Shown: in pieces, positions 8,590 to 15,696 of the stretch
How positions within the stretch are numbered: position 1 is the first letter of the stretch
Layout: each line of letters begins with the position of its first letter
From: JBBQFI01 sp038237805
GTDB lineage: Bacteria; Verrucomicrobiota; Verrucomicrobiia; Chthoniobacterales; UBA10450
Reading direction: 5' to 3'
Length of the DNA stretch: 64,000 nucleotides
Assembly: GCA_038237805.1 (NCBI GenBank)
Contig: JBBRYI010000001.1
Span: 310,001 to 374,000, forward strand
Made by a program: the position numbers and the translations under genes
Notes under the pieces: model-generated
Told to the model about the DNA's origin: nothing
What the model saw: only the letters and a program-made list of their open reading frames with translations
Databases searched by the model: none

Positions 8590-9378
8590 GTGCTGATTTC
8601 TATTATTGTGCCGGTGTTGAATGAAGGACCGACCATCGTCGGCTTTCTCCATCATCTGCGCGAGGTTGCTCCGCTGGCGGAAATCATTCTCGTAGATGGC
8701 GGCAGCACCGACGGCACAGCCGAATCTTCTAGTCATATTGTGGATTACGTCATCAGTGCCCCGCTTGGACGCGCAAAACAAATGAATGCCGGCGCAAAAA
8801 TCGCGACCGGTGACGTTTTCTGGTTCGTGCACGCCGATTCGAGAATTGCGCGCGGCTCTCTTGCGGCGATCGAAGTAGCTTTTAATCATCCGGGTGTCGT
8901 CGGCGGATGTTTTCGACTGGAGATAATCCCTACCCGGTGGATTTATCGCATCCGCGACGCGATCGGAAATTTTTGTGTGGACTTATCTGGCGTTGCGTTG
9001 GGTGATCGCGGGTTTTTTTGCCGGCGGGATGTTTTCCTTCGCAGCGGTGGTTACCCCGAAATTTCGCTTCTCGAAGATGCCGAATTCTATCGCAAGCTGA
9101 ACCGATATGGTCGCGTGCGACAACTACGCGAGAAAGTCCAAACCAGCGCGCGCCGTTACGAAGCGCTGGGTCCATTCACTACCGTTTGCTTCTACGGATT
9201 TGTTATGACGCTCTATGTCCTGCGTGTGCCGCTTTCGACTCTGGAAACAATCGTACACTGGTATGTCGTTAGGGCGACAGATACGGCTTCCGCTTCAACC
9301 ATCTCCAGAACCGATCGAGCGAATCAGGATGTGCATCCACAACGCATTCCTTCAGGCGAATGTTTGCGTGAACGGTGA
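8590..9378 (+). CDS. TIGR04283-type arsenosugar biosynthesis glycosyltransferase
   Basis: A 262-residue GT2-fold enzyme starting at GTG. It shows ISIIVPVLNEG, EIILVDGGSTDGT, GRAKQMNAGA, WFVHADSRI, GDRGFFCRRD and LLEDAEFYRKLNRYG, all hallmarks of the rSAM/selenodomain-associated transferase 2 family. A hydrophobic stretch (TTVCFYGFVMTLYVLRVPL) suggests membrane association, and the last 30 or so residues are low-complexity. The same motifs appear in the N-terminal half of the protein at 3399-5579. It probably glycosylates an ArsS-derived intermediate; donor and acceptor are unknown. Confidence 0.85.
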   Translation: MLISIIVPVLNEGPTIVGFLHHLREVAPLAEIILVDGGSTDGTAESSSHIVDYVISAPLGRAKQMNAGAKIATGDVFWFVHADSRIARGSLAAIEVAFNHPGVVGGCFRLEIIPTRWIYRIRDAIGNFCVDLSGVALGDRGFFCRRDVFLRSGGYPEISLLEDAEFYRKLNRYGRVRQLREKVQTSARRYEALGPFTTVCFYGFVMTLYVLRVPLSTLETIVHWYVVRATDTASASTISRTDRANQDVHPQRIPSGECLRER

Positions 9379-9440
9379 TGCGAATATTCTCCGGACTCTC
9401 GCTGCGTTGCGCGCTGCCGAATCTCGGCGCCGATTTCCAA

Positions 9441-9494
9441 GTGGGGCGATCGCGACATCGATCGTCCGGGCGGTTCGGTGGAGCGCCCCTACCT
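9441..9494. repeat. Dispersed hairpin repeat, family A diverged copy
   Basis: GTGGGGCGATCG at one end and GGGCGGTTCGG...GCGCCCCTACC at the other resemble the repeats at 2357 and 20946, but with several substitutions. It occupies the convergent gap between the glycosyltransferase and the PIN-TRAM gene. The rest of the 132-base gap holds no gene that I can support. Confidence 0.6.
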
Positions 9495-9510
9495 CAATAC
9501 CTGCCTGGCT

Positions 9511-10542
9511 TTAATCCGCTAAATGCACACGCAGCGGCGGGTGTGCACTTTTCAATTCGGCAAAAATCAAACGCCCAGCCGCGGTTTGTAACGCGCTTGA
9601 AACAATCACTGGCACCGTGTTGCCAATTTGCGATTGAGCATGATTCACCACGATCATAGTTCCGTCCGCCAGATAACCGACGGCTTGATGACTTTCGCGG
9701 CCTTCCTTGACGAGATAGAGGTCGAGCTGATCGCCTGCGGTAGCCACCGGTCGCAACGCGCGCGTCAGATCCGCTAAGTTTAATGCGGTCACCTGCTGAA
9801 GGCGTGCAACCTGACACAGCGCCTGATCGTTCGTGAGCAAGCGCGCGTGACGCAAGCACGCCGTGCGGACGAGGCGTTCGTCGATCGACAATGCAGCATC
9901 TTCAGTCGTGTCATGAATTGTGAGATCCATTTCGCGTAAACGCTGCAGTTCGTTCAAAATATCCAGACCGCGCCGGCCGCGTTCGCGTTTCAGCGGATCG
10001 TGGGAGTCCGCGAGCGTTTGCAATTCACCGAGAATGAAACGCGGCACAATCAAGGCGCGGCTAAGAAAACCGGTCGCGCATAAATCGGCGATGCGCCCAT
10101 CGATAATGACGTTTGTATCGAGAATGACCGGCTCGTGTTGCGTCGTCTCACGCGCGAAACGCACGTAGGGAATGATGAGAGAGAACTCGTCGCGATTACT
10201 GCGCATGGCCAGCATCATGCCGAGATAAGCGAACGTGGAATAAACAATGAGTCGAACGGTCCACTGCGTCATCTCGGTCTGATAGCGCAGGATGTCTGAG
10301 GCGATAAGAAGATTGGCGAAAAGAAGGCCGAGGAGCAGACCGAAAGTAGCCGAGGAAAAAACGCGCAGCGAAAAACCTTTGAGGAGCCGATCGACGAGCA
10401 CGACCGAAAGCCCAAGGAGGGCTCCGAGGAGCAAACCGGGAATCGAACTGTCTTGTAGCTCGACGGAGACGGTGGCACCGATCGCGGTACAAAACGTCAG
10501 GAAGAGGACGCGAAGCAAATTAACGGTAAACAGGGGTGTCAT
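9511..10542 (-). CDS. Membrane-anchored PIN-TRAM domain protein (YacL-like)
   Basis: A 343-residue protein with four hydrophobic N-terminal segments (residues about 8-110), a PIN nuclease domain beginning at VILDTNVIIDGRIADL, with further acidic residues in SIDERL and LTNDQAL, and a C-terminal TRAM RNA-binding domain ending IFAELK. This is the layout of the YacL family, whose role is unclear; PIN domains are metal-dependent RNases. The start ATG shares one base with the mlaD stop (TAATG), so it is translated with the Mla operon. A function in RNA processing is inferred from the domains only. Confidence 0.85.
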   Translation of the reverse strand: MTPLFTVNLLRVLFLTFCTAIGATVSVELQDSSIPGLLLGALLGLSVVLVDRLLKGFSLRVFSSATFGLLLGLLFANLLIASDILRYQTEMTQWTVRLIVYSTFAYLGMMLAMRSNRDEFSLIIPYVRFARETTQHEPVILDTNVIIDGRIADLCATGFLSRALIVPRFILGELQTLADSHDPLKRERGRRGLDILNELQRLREMDLTIHDTTEDAALSIDERLVRTACLRHARLLTNDQALCQVARLQQVTALNLADLTRALRPVATAGDQLDLYLVKEGRESHQAVGYLADGTMIVVNHAQSQIGNTVPVIVSSALQTAAGRLIFAELKSAHPPLRVHLAD

Positions 10543-11462
10543 TAGCGGCGCCCGCTCCGTCGCGGTTCCTGGTCAGTTTGTCGCAGTTCTTGTGCCCGTT
10601 GTTCCGTTTTTGCCGCGCTATCGCGATAAAATAGCACGCCGTGTCGGCGCAGGTTACTAATCAGCGCTTCCAAATCATTCGCGAGTTGCTGATTTGTCAG
10701 CAATGTCGCAAGCATTCCCTTGCCGCGGGTCGCCTCATCCATCACGCGAGTTGCAGCCTGAATTGTTTTGCGCGCGTCCCCGATCGCCTTCTGCAAATCA
10801 TCCGATGCCTGTTTCGTCGAAGTCATTGTGTCACCAGCCTTATCGACCACGCCGTCGATTTTCTTCGATGACTCTGCCAGCGCGCCGGTCGCTTGATTTA
10901 GGTGTTCGATGCTCGCTCTAAGATTCTGCATGTTGTCTTGCGACAACGCCTGCTGATTCAGACGAGTAACGGTCGCGTTAACGTTCTGCACCGTTCCGCG
11001 AAGATCTTGGACAAGAGCGCCGCCCTCACGCGTGAGGTCGTCCAGACCGGTTTCACGCGTCCCATCAATGGTAGCGTTCTTTGGAATGAATGCCGTCGGT
11101 TTGCCGGCTGGCATCGTGACTGAAACGAATCGATCCCCTAACAAGCCCGAACTTCCGACCGTGAATTTGCTGCCGGCCGGAAGTTTCACGTAATCGTAAA
11201 TGCGCAGCGGCACAGCCACGCCATTTCCCGCCGTCATGAGATGCGGTCCGCCGGAAACGCGGCCGATCTTTGCGCCCGCGAGCAAGACATCCGAGCCTTT
11301 TAGCAATCCACTCGCATCCGTGAACCGAACGGTAAGTGGATAATAAGTTTTCCAACCTTCGCCAACTCGCCCGAATTGAACGACCAGCGCAGCCAGGACA
11401 GCGAGCCCGACAAAAACAAACGCGCCAACTTTTACTTCGATTCCTCTTTCGCTCTCGCTCAT
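10542..11462 (-). CDS. mlaD: MlaD-like MCE domain lipid-transport protein
   Basis: A 306-residue protein with one N-terminal membrane helix (VGAFVFVGLAVLAALVVQF), an MCE/MlaD domain (YYPLTVRFTDASGLLKGSDVLLAGAKIGRV, residues about 40-115) and a long helical C-terminal part rich in Asn, Gln and Lys. It is the periplasmic substrate-binding part of an Mla-type ABC transporter that moves phospholipids between outer and inner membranes. It lies downstream of mlaF (72-base gap) and upstream of the PIN-TRAM gene. Confidence 0.9.
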   Translation of the reverse strand: MSESERGIEVKVGAFVFVGLAVLAALVVQFGRVGEGWKTYYPLTVRFTDASGLLKGSDVLLAGAKIGRVSGGPHLMTAGNGVAVPLRIYDYVKLPAGSKFTVGSSGLLGDRFVSVTMPAGKPTAFIPKNATIDGTRETGLDDLTREGGALVQDLRGTVQNVNATVTRLNQQALSQDNMQNLRASIEHLNQATGALAESSKKIDGVVDKAGDTMTSTKQASDDLQKAIGDARKTIQAATRVMDEATRGKGMLATLLTNQQLANDLEALISNLRRHGVLFYRDSAAKTEQRAQELRQTDQEPRRSGRR

Positions 11463-11534
11463 TTATTCAGCCGTTAAATCACAGTCACGGCATCGTAAAA
11501 AATTGCCACTGCTTTTCGCGAGAATGGAGCTCGC

Positions 11535-12356
11535 TCAGTTTTGCTCTTCCGATCGGCCGACCAAAAAATCCTGAATTAACGGATCGGTCGAGCTTTGGAT
11601 TTCCGAAGCGCTGCCGCTAAAATAAATTTTACCTTCGTGCAGATAGGCAATGCGATCGGCGACATGAAACGCACTCTTCATGTCGTGCGTTACTACAATA
11701 CTCGTGACATGAAAACGCGTCTGCAGCCGCCGAATCAATCGGTTGATGCTATCCGAGACGATCGGATCCAGTCCGGACGTCGGTTCGTCGTATAAAATAC
11801 AGGAGGGCTGTCGAATGATGGAACGTGCGAGTCCGACCCGCTTTTTCATTCCGCCGCTCAGGTTTACCGGCATTTTTTTCTGTGTCCCCTCGAGTTCGAC
11901 CACCTCCAACATCTCGTTCACTTTTTGACGGATGATCTTTGCATTGCGTTCGCCCGCTTCGCGTAATGGAAACGCGATATTCTCTTCCACCGTCATGGAA
12001 TCGAAAAGTGCGCCGCCTTGGAAAAGGATTCCCACTTTGCTGCGGATGGGAGCGAGTTGGCGTTCACTCAGCCCAATAATGTTTTGGCCTTCGATCCAAA
12101 TCTCGCCGGAGTCGGGCAGCATGAGTCCGATGAGATGTTTGAGCAAAACCGTCTTCCCGCCGCCGCTGCGTCCGATGATGGCTAGCGTTTCTCCCCTGGC
12201 GACATCGAGATCGACTCCACGCAAAATTTCCTGCCGCCCAATCTTTTTGGTCAACGACCGCACCGCAATCATGGGCGATGTGGCGGCTGCCTTTGTAGCT
12301 GCCGCCGTCTCTGGCGGCAGAGGCGTTTGAATTGGATTCATGACTGAATCATTCAT
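11535..12356 (-). CDS. mlaF: MlaF-like ABC transporter ATPase
   Basis: The ATPase of the Mla lipid transporter. It has a Walker A GRSGGGKT, signature LSGGMKKRVGLARS and Walker B ILYDEPTSGLDP, with the H-loop in VVTHD. The first about 28 residues (PPETAAATKAAATSP within them) are encoded by a REP palindrome and are not part of the family. An in-frame ATG at 12272, just before IAVRSLTKKIG, may be the true start and would leave the REP as leader. The gene is separated from mlaE by a transposase gene, overlapping its stop by 4 bases. Confidence 0.88.
   Translation of the reverse strand: MNDSVMNPIQTPLPPETAAATKAAATSPMIAVRSLTKKIGRQEILRGVDLDVARGETLAIIGRSGGGKTVLLKHLIGLMLPDSGEIWIEGQNIIGLSERQLAPIRSKVGILFQGGALFDSMTVEENIAFPLREAGERNAKIIRQKVNEMLEVVELEGTQKKMPVNLSGGMKKRVGLARSIIRQPSCILYDEPTSGLDPIVSDSINRLIRRLQTRFHVTSIVVTHDMKSAFHVADRIAYLHEGKIYFSGSASEIQSSTDPLIQDFLVGRSEEQN
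12293..12323. repeat. REP palindrome inside the 5' end of mlaF
   Basis: GTAGCTGCCGCCGTCTCTGGCGGCAG, a GC-rich hairpin with a GTAGC foot, matches the palindromes within and beyond the neighbouring transposase gene (12529-12608 and 12889-12915). It lies in the first codons of the longest mlaF frame. Confidence 0.85.
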
Positions 12357-12886
12357 CTGTGTTCAATGAGAGCAATTTCGTCCTGAAAGGGCCACTCATC
12401 GGCAACCCGAATCAATCCAGCTCGAACCGGATTCTCATGGACGTAATTCCATTTCTCCGAATAACTCTCGATGTTTCGGATAATATGATCGAAGAAACCG
12501 CGCTGCCAGATTGGAACTGCTGCTCTTGTTGTAGCTGCCGCCGTCACGGCGGCAGAATCTTTGCGTTCAACATCTCCCTCCCTGCCGCCAGTGACGGCGG
12601 CAGCTACAACACGCTTTAGACCGCGCACCCAGATTCCAAGATTAAAGTCGTCGCGGCCGCACACAAACAGATGAAGGTGATCGGGCATTATCACGTAACG
12701 ACCGAGCGCGATACCAAGATCGCGAGCGCGTTTGCCGTAATTGATCAGCACACGATGCACCGATTCGTTCGCAAGAATGTTTCGGCGCTTCACCGTACAT
12801 AACGTTACAAAGTAAATTGGTGGATCGTAAATTTGGAAAACGCGTTCTAAACGGGGCGGTTTGCCAAGAGTCATAGGTTTCTCCAA
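12353..12886 (-). mobile_element. REP-associated tyrosine transposase (RAYT, IS200-like Y1)
   Basis: A 177-residue Y1 HUH transposase. It has the family's YFVTLCT strand, the metal-binding H70-L-H72 in MPDHLHLF, and the C-terminal SYSEKWNYVHENPVRAGL with the nucleophilic tyrosine region (Y142/Y148). RAYTs are single-copy enzymes that mobilise REP palindromes. REP palindromes lie on both sides and, unusually, inside the gene, where they encode residues about 93-121 (rich in Ala, Val, Thr). The insert keeps the frame open, but whether the enzyme still works is unknown. It sits between mlaE and mlaF on the same strand. Confidence 0.88.
12529..12608. repeat. Inverted pair of REP palindromes within the transposase gene
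   Basis: GTAGCTGCCGCCGTCACGGCGGCAG on the left and CTGCCGCCAGTGACGGCGGCAGCTAC on the right are in opposite orientation, separated by about 25 bases. This is the arrangement of a bacterial interspersed mosaic element. The pair lies wholly inside the transposase reading frame. Confidence 0.88.
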
Positions 12887-12888
12887 CT

Positions 12889-12915
12889 CTGCCGCCAGTG
12901 ACGGCGGCAGCTACG
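12889..12915. repeat. REP palindrome upstream of the transposase gene
   Basis: CTGCCGCCAGTGACGGCGGCAGCTAC fills the gap between the mlaE stop and the transposase start, in the opposite orientation to the copy at 12293. Together the two outer copies bracket the transposase gene. Confidence 0.85.
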
Positions 12916-12916
12916 A

Positions 12917-13750
12917 TCACTGATATCCCGCGGGGAAAATGATGTTCAGAAGCATGGTCAGGAAAAAGTTCGCGATCAAAACCGCGAGCGAAGAATCGAC
13001 GACGGCCTGCGTGGTCGCTTTGCCGACACCGACCGCACCTTCACGTGTCGTCAATCCGCGATGGCAACTGATGAAGACGATGATGAGCGCAAAACAAAAC
13101 GCTTTCGTCAGACCCATGATGATGTCGCGCATCTGCGTCCAACGCACCATGTTCGCGACATAGTAGGTGCCGTTGACGTCGAGCAGAAGGATTGCAACGA
13201 AATATCCCGCCACGATGCCGAAGCCGATACATTCCGCCACGAGGAGCGGCATCGAAATCATCATCGCCAGCGTACGCGGCACGACGAGGTAATCCACCGG
13301 GTAAACAGCCAGAGCGCGCAATGCGTCGATCTGCTCAGTGACCTTCATCGTGCCAATCTCGGCCGACATTGCAGCGCCGACACGGCCGGTGACCATGAGC
13401 GCGGTGAGAACCGGTCCGAGTTCGCGGCAAATCGCTACCGAAACAACCGCTCCGACCGCTGAACCCATCCCAAGTTTATTGAATTGAAAAAATGTCTGTG
13501 CCGCAAAAACCGCGCCGGTGAATCCGCCCGTTATCACCACGACCAACTGCGAGAGCAATCCAATCTCCACGATTTGGCGGAGAAATAATTTCCAACGCAG
13601 CCGATGCGTGAAGATGGAACCAAAAGTATCCACCGCGAGCAGTACGACCTCGCCGAGATAAGAAAAAAAAGCGATGACGGGCTTGCCAATAGCCTTGAAA
13701 AATCGAGCGATCACGAAATGCGCCTCCGGTTCGCGCCGATAGAGCGCCAA
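12917..13750 (-). CDS. mlaE: MlaE-like lipid ABC transporter permease
   Basis: A 277-residue MlaE/YrbE-family permease. Typical stretches are GGFTGAVFAAQTFFQF, RELGPVLTALMVTGRVGAAMSAEIGTM and EQIDALRALAVYPVDYLVVPR, with about five membrane helices. With MlaD and MlaF it forms the inner-membrane complex of phospholipid transport. The longest frame starts at TTG; an in-frame GTG 12 codons later is an alternative. It abuts the preceding small gene, so the two are probably co-transcribed. Confidence 0.9.
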   Translation of the reverse strand: MALYRREPEAHFVIARFFKAIGKPVIAFFSYLGEVVLLAVDTFGSIFTHRLRWKLFLRQIVEIGLLSQLVVVITGGFTGAVFAAQTFFQFNKLGMGSAVGAVVSVAICRELGPVLTALMVTGRVGAAMSAEIGTMKVTEQIDALRALAVYPVDYLVVPRTLAMMISMPLLVAECIGFGIVAGYFVAILLLDVNGTYYVANMVRWTQMRDIIMGLTKAFCFALIIVFISCHRGLTTREGAVGVGKATTQAVVDSSLAVLIANFFLTMLLNIIFPAGYQ

Positions 13751-14107
13751 TTACAGACTGAGCAGCTGCGTTTCTGGTTTTGCACGCAACTCCGGAGGAA
13801 TGGTGCCGATGAAGCGCGGCTCCAACCCGAGCTTGCGGAACATCGACCTAATTTCGCGTTCGCTCATCGTCGGCTCTTCCAACTCCATGTAAATGAGATC
13901 GTGATTGCGATCGACTTTGTAGCGCAGACCCGCGATCGCTTCGATCTCATGGTCCAGCTCAAGAATTTTACTCAAGTCCCGCACGCCTGCGGCATAGAAT
14001 TCCAATTCAATCATAAGGTCGGCGGGCAAACTACGATCAACCCACACCGATGCCAATGAGAATTCCGACGATTGCGCGCAAGGCAAGGCTGCGATAAAGG
14101 AACCCAT
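13751..14107 (-). CDS. Small conserved-looking protein at the head of the mla operon
   Basis: Up to 118 residues, without signal sequence or membrane segment in the likely core, which begins at an in-frame ATG at 14014 (IELEFYAAGVRDLSKIL). The remainder (YKVDRNHDLIYMELEEPTMSEREIRSMFRKLGLEP) has an alternating alpha/beta look and resembles an ACT-like or metal-binding small fold, but I do not recognise the family. It abuts mlaE with no gap. The start at 14107 would lie two bases from a divergent gene's start, which makes the internal start attractive. Confidence 0.65.
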   Translation of the reverse strand: MGSFIAALPCAQSSEFSLASVWVDRSLPADLMIELEFYAAGVRDLSKILELDHEIEAIAGLRYKVDRNHDLIYMELEEPTMSEREIRSMFRKLGLEPRFIGTIPPELRAKPETQLLSL

Positions 14108-14109
14108 TC

Positions 14110-14607
14110 ATGAACCTGCGCGCCCTACGCTCTCTACTCTTCACGGAAGTTATTTTGATTGGTTCGTTCTTCGCGGGTTGCGAAAGCGTCCCGCAGGGAA
14201 TCCAGCAAGCACGCATCGCCGCAGCGGCACGAATTCAAGCCGAACCGCCAGGCGATTACTTTATTGGACGACGGTACTACAAACCGGATTACAAGTTCTG
14301 GGGCTATGTCCGGCGGCCGGGACAACCCTGGAGCACAGCACAGCTGGTGATGCTAAATGAGAAATTGAAGATGGCGCCCGATCGCGAACAGCTCAGTTTC
14401 GGCAATGACAACAATTACGAATACAAACTGACTGGGTATTTCACGGGGGACAATGTCTACGAGCCCGCAAGCAACTCCGTTTATCCGGAATTTGTACTGA
14501 AGACCATCGATCTCATCTCAGTCAGCCCGGCGCCCATATTCAAAAGCCAATACAACAGCCGCGCCGCCGCGGAGAATAGCCGCTATCACATCGAGAAACC
14601 TGAGTGA
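14110..14607 (+). CDS. Putative lipoprotein
   Basis: A 165-residue protein with a hydrophobic N terminus and a lipobox (FFAGC, Cys24), pointing to lipid attachment and export. The mature part contains YFIGRRYYKPDYKFWGYVRRPGQPW and a C-terminal half suggestive of a beta-rich domain (YEYKLTGYFTGDNVYEPASNSVYPEFVLK). No known family is recognised. It is divergent from the mla operon, and its proximity hints at an envelope role without proving it. Confidence 0.75.
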   Translation: MNLRALRSLLFTEVILIGSFFAGCESVPQGIQQARIAAAARIQAEPPGDYFIGRRYYKPDYKFWGYVRRPGQPWSTAQLVMLNEKLKMAPDREQLSFGNDNNYEYKLTGYFTGDNVYEPASNSVYPEFVLKTIDLISVSPAPIFKSQYNSRAAAENSRYHIEKPE

Positions 14608-14620
14608 CCATCCTCCACAT

Positions 14621-14716
14621 GTCATGTCGAGCGAAGTCGAGACATCTCTTACTGTTTTAAAACGTAGCGCGCGTAGAGATTAACAGTAAGAGATTCCTCG
14701 ACTTCGCTCGGAATGA
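14621..14716. repeat. Long inverted repeat, family C copy 1, overlapping the xerC-like start
   Basis: The left arm GTCATGTCGAGCGAAGTCGA continues into CATCTCTTACTG, and the right arm is its near-perfect reverse complement ending TCGGAATGAC. The arms are about 34 bases, separated by about 28. A related element with the same termini lies at 25171-25273. The right end supplies the start codon of the recombinase gene downstream. Confidence 0.8.
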
Positions 14717-15621
14717 CAAAAGCTAACGGCGCGCCGCGAAAAAAGGATCGGCTAATCGACGAGTTTTTTCGCTTCCTCGAAGTGGAGCGAAACGCTTCGT
14801 CGCGAACTGTGGTGGCCTACCGGCAAGCATTCATGGCATTTCGCGCGCAAACAGATCGCGCCTGGAAAAAGTGCACGGCCGATAATTTTCGCGATTATCT
14901 TTTCGCGTTGATGAAGAAGCGCCAGGCGCGCTCTTATATTCGTTTGCAATTTTCTGCGCTCAGGAGTTTCTATCGTTTTCTTGTCGCACGAAAGGGTTTG
15001 CGCATGGATCCGACGCGCGAACTGCAGCTTCCGAAGCCGGAGAAAAAATTGCCGCTCGTTCTCACGCGCCAGCAGATCGACGAACTGCTGTCCGCGCCGT
15101 TGCGCGTGGCGAAACACCGAACCGCGCCCGCGTGGATGCCCCTTCGGGACGTTGCGATCATGGAGTTGTTTTACAGCAGCGGTGTGCGTTTGGGCGAACT
15201 TGCCGCGCTGAACGTGAGCGACCTGGACATTTATACCGAGACCGTGCGCGTTCTCGGCAAGGGGCGGAAGGAACGTGTTTGTCCCGTCGGCGCGCCCGCT
15301 TTGGAAGCGGTCTCGCGTTATCGCTCCGCCGCTAACGTCCACTCCGGTCCGCTCTTTATTAATAAGGCGCGACGTCGAATTTCGCCGCGTTCCATTTGGC
15401 TAGCGCTGAAAAGATATCTGCGGCACACGTCAATTCCGATCGCGCTGAGTCCGCACAAATTACGGCACAGTTTTGCAACGCATTTGCTCGATAACGGCGC
15501 CGACTTGCGAAGCGTGCAGGCGCTGCTTGGTCACGCCAGTCTTTCGACGACGCAGATCTACACTCATGTCACCGTCGAACGATTGAAAAAAGCGTACGCG
15601 GCCGCCCATCCGCGCGCCTAA
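14713..15621 (+). CDS. XerC/XerD-like tyrosine recombinase
   Basis: A 302-residue site-specific recombinase with an N-terminal SAM-like DNA-binding domain (residues about 10-95) and a C-terminal catalytic domain. Catalytic residues visible are R159 (SSGVRLGE), K183 (LGKGRKE), H248 and R251 (SPHKLRHSF), H274 (LLGHASL) and nucleophile Y283 (QIYTHV). This length and motif set match XerC/XerD, which resolve chromosome dimers at dif. The ATG used lies at the edge of an inverted repeat, so native 5' sequence may have been replaced. The stop TAA is in a GCCTAACGA copy. Confidence 0.85.
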   Translation: MTKANGAPRKKDRLIDEFFRFLEVERNASSRTVVAYRQAFMAFRAQTDRAWKKCTADNFRDYLFALMKKRQARSYIRLQFSALRSFYRFLVARKGLRMDPTRELQLPKPEKKLPLVLTRQQIDELLSAPLRVAKHRTAPAWMPLRDVAIMELFYSSGVRLGELAALNVSDLDIYTETVRVLGKGRKERVCPVGAPALEAVSRYRSAANVHSGPLFINKARRRISPRSIWLALKRYLRHTSIPIALSPHKLRHSFATHLLDNGADLRSVQALLGHASLSTTQIYTHVTVERLKKAYAAAHPRA

Positions 15622-15634
15622 CGAGTTTAAGGTA

Positions 15635-15690
15635 ATGTGGGAACGGCCTCAGTACCGCGACCTGTCGGGACACTAAGGTCCCTCCCACAT
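15635..15690. terminator. Large palindrome between convergent genes (possible bidirectional terminator)
   Basis: ATGTGGGAACGGCCTCAGT is mirrored by ACTAAGGTCCCTCCCACAT around a loop containing CCGCGACCTGTCGGG, an imperfect long hairpin. It lies in the gap between the xerC-like and clpC genes, which converge, and could stop transcription from both sides. It has no clear T-run, so it may instead be another dispersed palindrome. Confidence 0.45.
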
Positions 15691-15696
15691 TTGCTG

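Noticed and set aside
9215..9514. Plus-strand open frames after the arsenosugar glycosyltransferase
   Set aside because: They lie over the end of that gene and the diverged hairpin repeat, with no domain or ribosome site.
12293..12915. Reading the GC-rich palindromes near mlaF as rho-independent terminators
   Set aside because: They lack T-runs, occur inside a reading frame and share a GTAGC foot, which is the REP pattern and fits the adjacent RAYT gene.
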